A stretch of DNA of 64,000 nt from the NCBI RefSeq assembly GCF_022549775.1, contig NZ_JAKZGP010000012.1, positions 1-64,000 on the forward strand, in the 5' to 3' direction. Origin of the DNA: Belliella filtrata. GTDB lineage: Bacteria; Bacteroidota; Bacteroidia; Cytophagales; Cyclobacteriaceae. Below are positions 56,208 through 64,000 of this stretch, piece by piece; within the stretch, counting starts at the first letter, position 1; each line of letters begins with the position of its first letter. The notes beneath the pieces were generated by a model that made no database searches, was not told the DNA's origin, and saw nothing but the letters and a program-made list of their open reading frames with translations. The position numbers and the translations under genes were made by a program.

Positions 56208-57047
56208 TCACCCCCTACTAGCAATTACTAGCGGATCTTGCCGAAGTAAGTAAACCAAGGACTGATAGAGCTCTTTGTTGTAAGCCTTGAAAGCGGATGA
56301 TTTCTCAAAAAAGGTTTCTAAGGCAACAGCAAAAAACTCATGAGCATTTATGCCTGCACTTTCTCTGAAAAGTGATTTCTGATTGTTTCGGATTTTCTCC
56401 ATTTCCAATTTGGCCTGTTCCGCATACCTTTCCCAAAGATCAGGATTAAAAAAACGACTCTCTCTGTTGTAATGAATCTGATTCTCCAGTTTCATGGCAT
56501 GAGCTATTTCATGAATTCCTAAGTTCACCCCATTCTCTTGGTCTATAAAACCCTTTACAAAATTCTCCCAAGACAACACTATGATACCCAGTCTAGGATT
56601 CACTTCACCTTGATGATATTGCTTGTTTATGGTCGAGTAATAGGAATCTGGATAGATAAGAATCTTACTGAAATGCTTCAGCCTGACCCGAGGATACCCG
56701 AATGTGACCATCACCGCAGTGGCGGCGATCAAAAGTTTCATCTCTTGAGTGACGACTTTCAAGTCTCCTCGTGGCAAAAACTCCTTTTCGGCTATAAACC
56801 ACTCCACTTTTTCAACAAATTCCTCCTTATGCACGTTGGAAAGCCCCGCATAATATGAAAACAGGTTTGTTAATACATTCTTATCTTGGGGTGAAAGTTT
56901 TTGCTTGATCAATCTCAATTTGAGATTTCTGTAAGAAGCATACACATGCTCTCCAAGCGAAAAGAATAAACGTGTGAAGAAAAACATCCAAACAGCTGGT
57001 TTAAAATTGAAAGACTCCTGCAAAATAACAAAAGCTTCTGAATTCAC
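56208..57047 (-). CDS. MtfA-like zinc metallopeptidase
   Basis: This 279-residue protein starts with a hydrophobic segment (residues 18-32) and has the MtfA gluzincin signature HEIAHAMKLEN near residue 180, with the two His ligands and catalytic Glu, and a downstream EFFAVALETFFE that supplies the third ligand Glu. The block IPHP-like LIYPDSYYS and IIVLSWENF precede it as in MtfA. E. coli MtfA acts on the glucose-PTS regulator Mlc; a Bacteroidota substrate is unknown. It is flanked on both sides by palindromic repeats. Confidence 0.87.
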   Translation of the reverse strand: MNSEAFVILQESFNFKPAVWMFFFTRLFFSLGEHVYASYRNLKLRLIKQKLSPQDKNVLTNLFSYYAGLSNVHKEEFVEKVEWFIAEKEFLPRGDLKVVTQEMKLLIAATAVMVTFGYPRVRLKHFSKILIYPDSYYSTINKQYHQGEVNPRLGIIVLSWENFVKGFIDQENGVNLGIHEIAHAMKLENQIHYNRESRFFNPDLWERYAEQAKLEMEKIRNNQKSLFRESAGINAHEFFAVALETFFEKSSAFKAYNKELYQSLVYLLRQDPLVIASRG

Positions 57048-57100
57048 TCTTTTACTTTACCAGCTACTTTGCTAATGTGCTCCTTTTCTTTCCCCCACCC

Positions 57101-57240
57101 CAAGGCTGGTATCCTCACCAGCAATTTATACTCTCCCATGTCTGGTGTCCTCCCCAGCCATATTTGCTCATTTCTTAGGCCGTGGCTTGTGAGGACACAA
57201 ATAATAATTGAACATATTCTGTAAGGACTCAAAACACGTA
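57101..57240. repeat. Palindromic repeat cluster B (3-4 copies)
   Basis: In the 216-base gap between the MtfA-like and lipoprotein genes are copies at 57101-57123 (AAGGCTGGTATCCTCACCAG), 57137-57160 (ATGTCTGGTGTCC then TCCCCAGCCA), 57180-57200 (inverted: GTGGCTTGTGAGGACACAA) and a decayed one at 57219-57240. They share the GTGTCCTCAC core with the other clusters. Confidence 0.72.
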
Positions 57241-57263
57241 GGAGATGTCCAAACACTATTTAA

Positions 57264-58850
57264 TCATTCCACCAAAATACCTATTTTAACAACCCCTGTG
57301 TTATAAGTAAAAACATCTACTGAATTATTAGAAACATCCACAGCATCTATTACAGGATCGTAAAAAGACATTTTAACATGTCCTAAATAATCTGATTCGG
57401 AACTTCTATATATTTGATGTTCGATAAATTTAGACTTAGTCATAGGAGAATTCACAACACCAAACACACCTACTTCTTCATTTACTTCATTTTTTAACCC
57501 AAGGCTAATCTTACTACTTCCTATAAAATTTGATTTATGAACAAAAAACATTTCATTTACATCCTTCTCTAAAACCTCCAGACCTTGATCTTCTTCATAA
57601 ACTTTGATATATCTTATAATTGATTCATTTCGAATATCCCATTTCCCAATTGTGACTGGGTGGGGTAAAAAAACCTTCTTCGAAGTGAATTTAGAAGGAT
57701 CAATTTTATAGGTATGTTTACCTTTTCTCAACCAAGTTGAGTTTCTATAAGTATGATCAATGTTAAAATCCCAGATCTCCTCAGGCCTTAGTGGGGCATA
57801 CACAATTAAAGGTGAACCTTCAGTAGTGAAAACCTCAAATCGAAAATTATACGCACCCTTTGACCACATTTTATTAACTAGTTCAGCTTCACTGAATCCT
57901 TTTCTTGACTTCCTGACAGCTACAGTATTATTCACAAAGGGGTCTCCATTATAAATTTCAGCATTTCTTTGGTTTGATATATCATAATAGACCACAGGGT
58001 CAATTTCCAAAAACTGAATATACTCTGTTACTCCGAGGTTTAAGCTCCCTTGCCTTTTTTCAGGAGTAATACCATAATATATATAGTCTCGCTGAAAACC
58101 TTTTCGATTAATACTCTCATCATCTTTATAAAAATGTTTAAAAGCTTCTAATGATTTGAAATCGACATTTTCAATACCTATAGCTGTCTCAACTTGACCT
58201 ACGGAGTTTGGATTAATTCCATCATAGATAGGCGACCTAAAGTTCAACCCTTTTCTACCCCTCAACATATGGCTATTCTCTGGAAGAGTAACCCTAGTAT
58301 TCTCATTTACAACAAACACGTGAAAATCAGGAACCTCACCTTTATCAAAAGTTAATTCTTCATTCCCATTATAAAATAGCACATTTTCTGAGCTTTTTGA
58401 TACAATCACTGGGACATCCGCATCATTTGTGTCTAAGTTTTCAGGCAAAACATCAAAAAACTCAATTTTTGACAAATAAATATTCAGCAATGGAATACTT
58501 CTTTCTATACTTTCCAATTCCTGTGTAGAGGAGTAAGAAATCAAAATATCTCGAAAAGATTCATCTCCAATAACCTCATCTTTAACCAAATAATACAAGA
58601 CATCATAATTCCTATCAAACTGTTTCAAAGCTTCTTCCTTGAGGAAATCTCTTAAATCCATTCTTTGATGTACAGCTTTGGACAAAATAATGGCAAACTT
58701 CACCAAATTCTCCTCTTTTAAAACAGCATTTTCGGATCTTGACGTACTGTTTCTTTCTAAAATCATATCCTCCGAACATGAAATAGATAAAAAACTTAAT
58801 AATAAGCACAGCATCATGCAAGCCTTGACAGGTTGTAATTTCGCATTCAT
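57264..58850 (-). CDS. Large lipoprotein of unknown function
   Basis: This 528-residue lipoprotein (Cys 25, LSISCSED) sets its start at 58850. After a helical N-terminal region (about 45-165) the rest is rich in beta strands and Asn/Asp/Tyr, e.g. GIENVDFKSLEAFKHFYKD, FRFEVFTTEGSPLIVYAPL and HTYKIDPSKFTSKKVFLPH. I see no catalytic motif and recognise no family. Codon use looks more A+T-rich than in the flanking core genes. It stands alone among palindromic repeats next to a decayed toxin-antitoxin locus, so it may belong to an accessory island. Confidence 0.7.
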   Translation of the reverse strand: MNAKLQPVKACMMLCLLLSFLSISCSEDMILERNSTSRSENAVLKEENLVKFAIILSKAVHQRMDLRDFLKEEALKQFDRNYDVLYYLVKDEVIGDESFRDILISYSSTQELESIERSIPLLNIYLSKIEFFDVLPENLDTNDADVPVIVSKSSENVLFYNGNEELTFDKGEVPDFHVFVVNENTRVTLPENSHMLRGRKGLNFRSPIYDGINPNSVGQVETAIGIENVDFKSLEAFKHFYKDDESINRKGFQRDYIYYGITPEKRQGSLNLGVTEYIQFLEIDPVVYYDISNQRNAEIYNGDPFVNNTVAVRKSRKGFSEAELVNKMWSKGAYNFRFEVFTTEGSPLIVYAPLRPEEIWDFNIDHTYRNSTWLRKGKHTYKIDPSKFTSKKVFLPHPVTIGKWDIRNESIIRYIKVYEEDQGLEVLEKDVNEMFFVHKSNFIGSSKISLGLKNEVNEEVGVFGVVNSPMTKSKFIEHQIYRSSESDYLGHVKMSFYDPVIDAVDVSNNSVDVFTYNTGVVKIGILVE

Positions 58851-59173
58851 AATTGAAATAATAAACATTGTTATAAAATAGTCTAAAAAACCAATAATAT
58901 TTTAAAATTATAGTTCGACTTTTTTGAAGCTGCAAAGATAATGAAAAGTAATAGAACACGCTAGCAGAGATAGAACATAGCTAACACATATCCACGCTTT
59001 TTTGCAAAACATATTATCGATCCAAGGCTTTTTGAATCATCCATGATTTTTGAGGACACAAACCTTATGGTAAAAGAAAATTGGCTGAATAACCAATGGT
59101 TTTGCAATAAGCGTTAACTTGGCGGCATGAATATCCACTGAGGACACATAATAATGTAAGGATTCAATCCTTT
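58851..59173. other. Intergenic region with repeat cluster C
   Basis: No gene is seen. It holds two decayed members of the palindromic family: 59040-59070 (CCATGATTTTTGAGGACACA then AACC and TTATGG) and a half copy at 59133-59150 (CCACTGAGGACACA). The part nearest 58850 is A+T-rich and should contain the lipoprotein promoter, which I cannot define. Confidence 0.55.
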
Positions 59174-59525
59174 TCAGGACAATAAAATTTCTGCTGGTAT
59201 TTTTAGGTCTTTGTAAAGGGATTTTATCATACCCAAAGTCAGCTTACGTTTTCTATTAAGAATTTCACTTACCCTACTTTGGCTACCTAGGTATTTCACC
59301 ATATCGGCACTAGACATACCCATTTGCTCTATGCGGAATTTAATGGCATCCACTGGATCTGGTGGTGCAATAGGATAATGTTTTAACTCATATGATTCCA
59401 CCAAGGTCACCAACAAATCTAATTCATCGCCTTCTGAAGTATCTTTTTTACCCCCCCCACAATGCTTCAATCCTACTTAAAGAAGCTTGATAATCCTCTT
59501 CTGTTTTTATTGGTCTAATGTTCAT
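59174..59525 (-). pseudogene. higA: HigA-type antitoxin gene, frameshifted in a G8 tract
   Basis: The downstream frame from 59470 gives a typical HigA ending: EGDELDLLVTLVESYELKHYP, PPDPVDAIKFRIEQMGM, then an XRE helix-turn-helix ending SRVSEILNRKRKLTLGMIK. The upstream frame from ATG 59525 gives the family N-terminus MNIRPIKTEEDYQASLSRIE. They are out of phase at eight consecutive G (complement of 59451-59458); seven G would join them into one 116-residue protein. Either the gene is dead, or it switches by slippage, or the count is a sequencing error. Confidence 0.78.
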
Positions 59526-59527
59526 AA

Positions 59528-59578
59528 TTAAATTGTTCTAGCGTCAATCTTATCGTACTGTTTATGTGTCACTATAAA
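59528..59578 (-). pseudogene. higB: HigB toxin remnant (C-terminal end)
   Basis: Two bases before the antitoxin ATG a frame ends with VTHKQYDKIDARTI and TAA, the C-terminal signature of HigB ribosome-dependent mRNases (THK-x-YDKIDA-x-TI). Upstream it meets a TAG after 16 codons, and a palindromic repeat copy occupies 59580-59607 where the catalytic part should be. The toxin is therefore lost. Confidence 0.7.
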
Positions 59579-59579
59579 C

Positions 59580-59758
59580 TACCCATTGACTAGCTTCCTC
59601 ACCAGACTATAACACACCTTTTACATTTGTAATAAAAAGCAAACAATATACTAAATGAATTACTCATTCCTCATAGCTTGTGAGGACACAAACCATGGGA
59701 AATAAGAAATAAAGAACAAAGTGAAGGTAAATTAATGTTTGGTAGAGACACAAAACCC
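59580..59758. repeat. Palindromic repeat cluster D (3 copies)
   Basis: Copies lie at 59580-59607 (CCATTGACTAGCTTCCTCAC then CAGAC), 59672-59699 (inverted: ATAGCTTGTGAGGACACAAA then CCATGG) and a decayed 59740-59758 (GGTAGAGACACAAAACCC). The first sits exactly at the break of the HigB gene. Otherwise the 59579-59844 gap shows no gene. Confidence 0.68.
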
Positions 59759-59771
59759 GAATAGTTGAGCA

Positions 59772-59806
59772 TAAAAAAAGGCCTGTGATAACACAAACCT
59801 TTTTAT
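59772..59806 (-). terminator. Terminator of rny, related to the repeat family
   Basis: On the minus strand GGTTTGTG, loop TTAT and CACAGGCC form an 8-bp stem with two wobbles, followed by seven T. The stem sequence GGTTTGTG-N4-CACA is that of the palindromic repeats nearby. Confidence 0.8.
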
Positions 59807-59844
59807 TCTTTCAACGACAACTGAATCCTGCCTATTGCTATCAA

Positions 59845-61410
59845 TTACTTTGCGTAACTCACTGATCTCATTTCTCTGATCACAGTGATCTTGATCTGAC
59901 CAGGGTATTGCATTTCCTTTTCGATCTTTTGAGAAATATCAAATGAAAGCTGACTGGCTGTTTGATCATTGACATTGTCGGCATCTACCAACACCCTCAA
60001 CTCACGACCTGCCTGCATTGCAAAACATTTGTTGACACCATCAAAACTCAAAGCCAAGTCTTCAAGATCTTTCAATCTCTTGATATAGCTGTCCATGATC
60101 TCCCTTCTTGCTCCAGGCCTTGAACCAGAAATAGCATCAGAAGCTTGAACAATCGGTGATATCATCGAAGTCATCTCAATCTCATCATGGTGAGCTCCGA
60201 TGGCATTACATACTTCAGGATGCTCTTTGTACTTTTTGGCAAGCTCCATACCCAAGATAGCGTGAGGCAATTCTGCCTCCTCTGGATAGACCTTCCCGAT
60301 ATCATGTAGTAATCCTGCCCTCTTGGCAAGCTTGGCATTCAAGCCCATCTCAGCCGCCATAGTAGCACAAAGTTTGGCTACTTCTCTTGAGTGTTGAAGT
60401 AGGTTTTGGCCATAAGAAGATCTGAACCTCATTCTTCCTACCATTCTGATCAACTCAGGGTGTAAGCCATGGATTCCTAGGTCAATACAAGTTCTCTCGC
60501 CGATCTCAACGATTTCTTCTTCTATATTTTTCTCCGTCTTGGCTACAACTTCCTCGATTCTGGCAGGGTGGATTCTACCATCCTGTACCAATCTATGAAG
60601 TGATAGCCTCGCGACTTCCCTTCTTACAGGGTCAAACCCTGATATAATGATCGCCTCTGGTGTATCATCTACCACGATCTCTACACCCGTAGCCGCTTCC
60701 AATGCACGGATATTCCTACCTTCTCTACCGATGATCTTACCTTTGATATCATCACTCTCAATGTTGAAGATAGATACGCAGTTTTCGATTGCATGCTCAG
60801 TAGCCGTTCTTTGAATAGTATCAAGAACAATTTTTTTAGCTTGCTTGGTTGCTGATAATTTAGCCTGATCGAGGATGTCCTTGATATGAGAAGAAGCTTT
60901 TGTACTTGCTTCATCTTTGAGCATTTCGACTAGTTGTTCTTTGGCTTCTTCCTTGGTCAGGTTAGCAATTTTCTCTAAGTCTGAAATTCGCTGACTAGTT
61001 ACTTTATCAAGCTCATCTTTCTTTACTTGCACGGAGTGAAGTTGTGCATTCAAGTTTTCCTTTTTGCTTTCAAGCTCCGCTTCTTTCCTCTTGATTTGCT
61101 CTAGTTCCTTATTGAGAGACTGTTCTTTTTGCTTGAGTTTGTTTTCATTGGTGATGATGATGTTTTTCTTCTTATTCACCTCTTCTTCAAACTCCGACTT
61201 GAGCTTCAGGTATTTTTCTTTAGCTTCAAGAATCCTATCCTTTTTCAAGGCCTCAGCATTCACTTCAGCTTCACGAGTGATGATTTTAGCTTTTTCTCTA
61301 GCTTCTTCTTCAATTTTTTTGTTGTTGCCTTTCATAAATAGGCCAACTAACAAAGCGCCGATACCAAGACCTACTAGGCCTGCGACGATCATGTATATTG
61401 ATTCTCCCAT
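59845..61410 (-). CDS. rny: Ribonuclease Y
   Basis: This 521-residue membrane-bound endoribonuclease starts mRNA decay. It has an N-terminal membrane helix (about 5-25, [19 protein letters not shown]), a long coiled coil (about 30-190), a KH RNA-binding domain (about 210-275, [19 protein letters not shown]) and an HD domain with [12 protein letters not shown] and GAHHDEIEM as metal ligands. The start is 61410, since the 12 codons before it are not part of the family. A repeat-derived terminator follows the gene. It lies 63 bases downstream of zapA in a conserved core block. Confidence 0.96.
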   Translation of the reverse strand: MGESIYMIVAGLVGLGIGALLVGLFMKGNNKKIEEEAREKAKIITREAEVNAEALKKDRILEAKEKYLKLKSEFEEEVNKKKNIIITNENKLKQKEQSLNKELEQIKRKEAELESKKENLNAQLHSVQVKKDELDKVTSQRISDLEKIANLTKEEAKEQLVEMLKDEASTKASSHIKDILDQAKLSATKQAKKIVLDTIQRTATEHAIENCVSIFNIESDDIKGKIIGREGRNIRALEAATGVEIVVDDTPEAIIISGFDPVRREVARLSLHRLVQDGRIHPARIEEVVAKTEKNIEEEIVEIGERTCIDLGIHGLHPELIRMVGRMRFRSSYGQNLLQHSREVAKLCATMAAEMGLNAKLAKRAGLLHDIGKVYPEEAELPHAILGMELAKKYKEHPEVCNAIGAHHDEIEMTSMISPIVQASDAISGSRPGARREIMDSYIKRLKDLEDLALSFDGVNKCFAMQAGRELRVLVDADNVNDQTASQLSFDISQKIEKEMQYPGQIKITVIREMRSVSYAK

Positions 61411-61473
61411 AGGTTTATTATGCTTTAATACCTCATAGGAAAACAAAAAGTACCGATTGGTTCAAGTATCTAA

Positions 61474-61758
61474 TTATAATAGATTAGTCAGTCTTTGATT
61501 GATTTTATGCAAATTTTCTTTGATCAATTCACTATCGTCGGAATTGACCTTGTCTTGTTCCATGGATTCTACCATACAATCAAATGCCGCCATTGCGAGC
61601 AAATCTTGCTTGTCATCCAAACCAAATTCTTCTCTATATCTTTTTATTTTATCATTAATCAATTTTCCTGCATGTCTGATTTTCGCCTCATCCTCCACTT
61701 TTACTTTCATGGGATATTCCCTATCTCCTATTTTAATTTTTATCGAAAGTGTATCCAT
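61474..61758 (-). CDS. zapA: Cell division protein ZapA
   Basis: This 94-residue ZapA-family protein stabilises FtsZ protofilaments at the division site. It has the N-terminal beta-alpha-beta head (SIKIKIGDREYPMKVKVEDE, then KIRHAGKLINDKIKRYRE) and a C-terminal dimerising coiled coil. The ATG at 61758 gives the usual start and lies one base past the stop of the upstream coiled-coil gene; an ATG seven codons earlier would overlap it. Confidence 0.9.
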   Translation of the reverse strand: MDTLSIKIKIGDREYPMKVKVEDEAKIRHAGKLINDKIKRYREEFGLDDKQDLLAMAAFDCMVESMEQDKVNSDDSELIKENLHKINQRLTNLL

Positions 61759-61759
61759 A

Positions 61760-62044
61760 TCATTCAGACAAATAGGCAATTATATTATCGATCTCTTGTA
61801 TATAATTATTGATCCTCTCTCTCAACTCGGCAGACTCAATGTTCTCCACTGGTATGCTGTTTACAAGTTTAGTGATTTTAATTTGATTTTTAAAATCCTC
61901 CAAGGCTGCATCTTTCTCTTTGACACTAGATCTCAAGAAATCTACCTCATGCTTTAGCATTAGGTTTTGCTCTTCCAACTGTTCAACTTTTTTGCTTACT
62001 TGGTTGCTGAGCTTCTCTAGCCTTTGGAGTTCTTCGTGAATCAT
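61760..62044 (-). CDS. ZapB-like coiled-coil protein
   Basis: This 94-residue protein is almost entirely coiled coil in its first 60 residues (LQRLEKLSNQVSKKVEQLEE, then QNLMLKHEVDFLRSSVKEKD), followed by a short helical end. Encoded directly between pheT and zapA (2 and 1 base gaps), it probably works with ZapA in division, like ZapB, but this rests on position and shape only. Confidence 0.75.
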   Translation of the reverse strand: MIHEELQRLEKLSNQVSKKVEQLEEQNLMLKHEVDFLRSSVKEKDAALEDFKNQIKITKLVNSIPVENIESAELRERINNYIQEIDNIIAYLSE

Positions 62045-62046
62045 AT

Positions 62047-64000
62047 TTATTTCCTAATCATTGCTCCGACTTCATTCTCAAATGTCTGAATCAGTCGATT
62101 CATTGTTTTATCGATTACTTTATCTGTTAGCGTCTGTGCTGTGTCTTGAAGGTAAAAGCTAAGCGCATAGGCCTTTTTGCCAGATTCGATTTTATCTCCT
62201 TGATACACATCAAAAACCCCAATGCGTTGCAACAATTTCCCACCGGCTTTCAATGCCACAGTTTTCACCTGATCGAAAGTAATCGCTTTGTCAATCACCA
62301 AAGACAAGTCTCTCCTAACTTCAGGAAACTTAGAGATTTCTTGATACTTCTTCAAGCCCTTTGATTTCTTACAAATCAAACCCCAATTTAGCTCTGCAAA
62401 TAACACTTCTTGCTTAACCTCCGCAAGCTTAGCAGATGAAGTACTAAGCATCCCTACACTACCCAGCACCTTGGTTCCGATCATCAACTGCAAAGCATAG
62501 TCATATGGAGATTCATGCACAATAGACACATTCACATTGTCTATCCCCATTTTTTCCAAAATCAATTCTACAACGGCATAAAGGTCTGGAAATTGTACGG
62601 ATTTTGAAGGCGCTAGCCAACTCTCTGCCACCTTGTCGCCTGTCAAAAACAAAGACAACCTTTTCTCTTCCCTATATCCTTGAGCTTCCTTGAAGTAGAC
62701 AGATCCAAATTCAAAAAGCTTCAAATCTTTTTGCCTACGATTGATATTATGAGCCAAAACCTCAAGTCCTGTGAACAACAGGCTTTGACGCATCACACCC
62801 AAATCTTCACTTAATTTGTTTAAAATCATCACATTATCAGCTTCTTGCAAATATGAGGACTTCTCAACATATATTGGCTTAGTCAATGAATTGGTAATGA
62901 TCTCAAAATAGCCAAGTCCAGTAAGCAGCTCACTCAATCTATATTGAAGTTTGTTCAGGTCTTTGGACGGATGCTCAGCAAGATAATCTGCATCAAGGTT
63001 TTCAGACAATGCTACCCGGTCAAAACCATAGATCCTCAAGATCTCTTCTATCACATCAGCTTCTCTCGTTACATCCACTCTGTAAGGCTTTACCGTAGCA
63101 GTAAATCCATCCGCTGACTCATTGCTCAACTGAATATCCAAGCCTTCTAAAATTGTTTTAACTTCTTCTGGAGCTATATGCTTACCTATCAGCCTGTCTA
63201 TATGCTTGTAGCTCACTTCGATTTGAAAATCCTCGACAGGGTTTGGATAGATATCGATTACTTCCGATGCGAATTCTCCACCAGCAATTTCTTTTATCAA
63301 ATTTGCCGCACGCTTTAGCGCATAGATGGGCATATTTGGATCTGTGCCTCTTTCAAATCTAAAAGAAGCATCAGTCTTCAAGCCATGAAACTGACTCCCT
63401 TTTCTGATCACATCAGGTGAAAAATATGCCGATTCCAAGAATATTGAAGTGGTCTCTTCTGACACCCCAGAACCTTTTCCACCAAACACACCAGCTATAC
63501 ACAACCCTCCATTCTGATCACAAATCATCAACTCTTCACCAGAAAGTGTCCTTTCTTTTTCATCAAGGGTAGTAAACTTTGTTCCTTTTGGAAGCTTCTT
63601 AACTATAATCTTGTTCCCTTCGATCTTTGCTGCATCAAAAGCGTGCAGTGGCTGTCCGAGATCATGTAGGATAAAGTTTGTAATGTCGACCACATTGTTA
63701 ATTGGCTCCAAATCTAAAGCCTTGAGGTAATTTTGCAGCCACTCAGGTGAAGGAGCTACTTGAACACCCTCTATGGTGATCCCTGCATACCTTGGACAGT
63801 CATTTGTATTTTCTACCTCGACTGCGATGCCATCTTTCCCCTTTGGTGCATCAAAATGTTCGATCAAAGGCAATTGAATATCTTTTCCCAAGAGCGCCTT
63901 TAAGTCTCGTGCCACTCCCAAGTGTGAAGCTGCATCGGCCCTATTGGGTGTAAGGCCAATTTCCAACACTTCGGTAGATTCAATATTGAAGTAAGATGCT
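62047..64000 (-). CDS. pheT: Phenylalanine--tRNA ligase beta subunit, partial
   Basis: The reading frame continues through the right edge (residues ASYFNIES precede the EIGLTPNRAD motif), so about 650 C-terminal residues of a protein near 800 are visible; the N-terminal tRNA-binding domain lies outside. Seen are B3/B4 (LTPNRADAASHLGVARDLK), the B5 domain, the catalytic-like core with LRIYGFDRV, and the C-terminal FDX-ACB anticodon-binding domain (EISKFPEVRRDLSLVID). It charges tRNA-Phe together with PheS. Confidence 0.96.
   Translation of the reverse strand, partial: ASYFNIESTEVLEIGLTPNRADAASHLGVARDLKALLGKDIQLPLIEHFDAPKGKDGIAVEVENTNDCPRYAGITIEGVQVAPSPEWLQNYLKALDLEPINNVVDITNFILHDLGQPLHAFDAAKIEGNKIIVKKLPKGTKFTTLDEKERTLSGEELMICDQNGGLCIAGVFGGKGSGVSEETTSIFLESAYFSPDVIRKGSQFHGLKTDASFRFERGTDPNMPIYALKRAANLIKEIAGGEFASEVIDIYPNPVEDFQIEVSYKHIDRLIGKHIAPEEVKTILEGLDIQLSNESADGFTATVKPYRVDVTREADVIEEILRIYGFDRVALSENLDADYLAEHPSKDLNKLQYRLSELLTGLGYFEIITNSLTKPIYVEKSSYLQEADNVMILNKLSEDLGVMRQSLLFTGLEVLAHNINRRQKDLKLFEFGSVYFKEAQGYREEKRLSLFLTGDKVAESWLAPSKSVQFPDLYAVVELILEKMGIDNVNVSIVHESPYDYALQLMIGTKVLGSVGMLSTSSAKLAEVKQEVLFAELNWGLICKKSKGLKKYQEISKFPEVRRDLSLVIDKAITFDQVKTVALKAGGKLLQRIGVFDVYQGDKIESGKKAYALSFYLQDTAQTLTDKVIDKTMNRLIQTFENEVGAMIRK

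Noticed and set aside
55968-57240. CRISPR array
   Set aside because: Copies vary in sequence, orientation and spacing, no regular spacers exist and no cas genes are present.
58615-58959. Open frame of 114 codons overlapping the lipoprotein start
   Set aside because: It is out of frame with the signal peptide and coding region at 58850 and shows no protein-like pattern.

Overview
The window is a piece of a Bacteroidota chromosome, most likely from the order Cytophagales. The evidence is a SusC/SusD polysaccharide utilisation locus, promoters of the Bacteroidota type (TTG, about 19-20 nt, TAnnTTTG), lipoprotein signals on many exported proteins, a two-subunit methylmalonyl-CoA mutase with MeaB, a YumC-type ferredoxin-NADP reductase, RNase Y and an A+T-rich composition. 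I cannot name the species.

Layout. 1-124: 5' end of a group II intron (class C-like) on the minus strand, sitting right behind an intrinsic terminator and running off the left edge. 125-856: A+T-rich spacer. 857-5397: surface-glycan cluster (DUF4254 protein, one GT9, one GT4, two GT2). 5451-11834: aminotransferase, MORN-like exported protein, MarR regulator, ferredoxin reductase with its ferredoxin, and a CPA2 cation/proton antiporter. 12112-26910: alpha-mannan utilisation locus, all on the minus strand: MFS sugar porter, GntR regulator, ROK kinase, GH92, SusC, SusD, SusE-like, GH76 and a mannose-6-phosphate isomerase fused to an extra N-terminal region. Together these could bind and cut mannan at the surface, import mannose, phosphorylate it and turn it into fructose 6-phosphate. 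A 16-bp palindrome lies in front of both the transporter and SusC and is a strong candidate for the GntR operator.

27090-33033: a small exported-protein gene killed by one stop codon, a DUF389 membrane protein with a lipid-kinase-like N-terminus, and both mutase subunits. 33297-38681: two-gene 5'-nucleotidase, dnaA, a DUF3298 lipoprotein, MeaB and a small membrane-anchored protein. 38734-42182: HemJ/CopD-like protein, Sco, cytochrome c, a coiled-coil lipoprotein, a His-rich MerC-like protein under a 19-bp palindrome, and a class IV aminotransferase. 42344-49434: one apparent operon with a large propeller histidine kinase, a soluble receiver-kinase, a MacB/Lol-like ABC transporter with His-rich loops and a small exported CxxC protein. 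49567-50448: sucD.

50895-54189 is a recent tandem duplication of a module made of a secreted two-cysteine peptide, a DUF4221-like lipoprotein and a CxxC lipoprotein. The left copy has lost the peptide and most of the CxxC gene; the two DUF4221-like proteins differ at only about 9 of 395 residues. 54320-55954 is an ABC-F ATPase. From 55.96 to 59.8 kb almost every intergenic gap carries copies of a short palindromic repeat (core GTGTCCTCAC) around an MtfA-like peptidase, an orphan lipoprotein and a decayed HigBA toxin-antitoxin locus. The window ends with core genes on the minus strand: rny, zapA, a ZapB-like coiled coil and the 3' part of pheT, cut by the right edge.

The best candidates for something undescribed are the duplicated peptide/propeller/CxxC module, the palindromic repeat family, and the GntR operator pair of the mannan locus.
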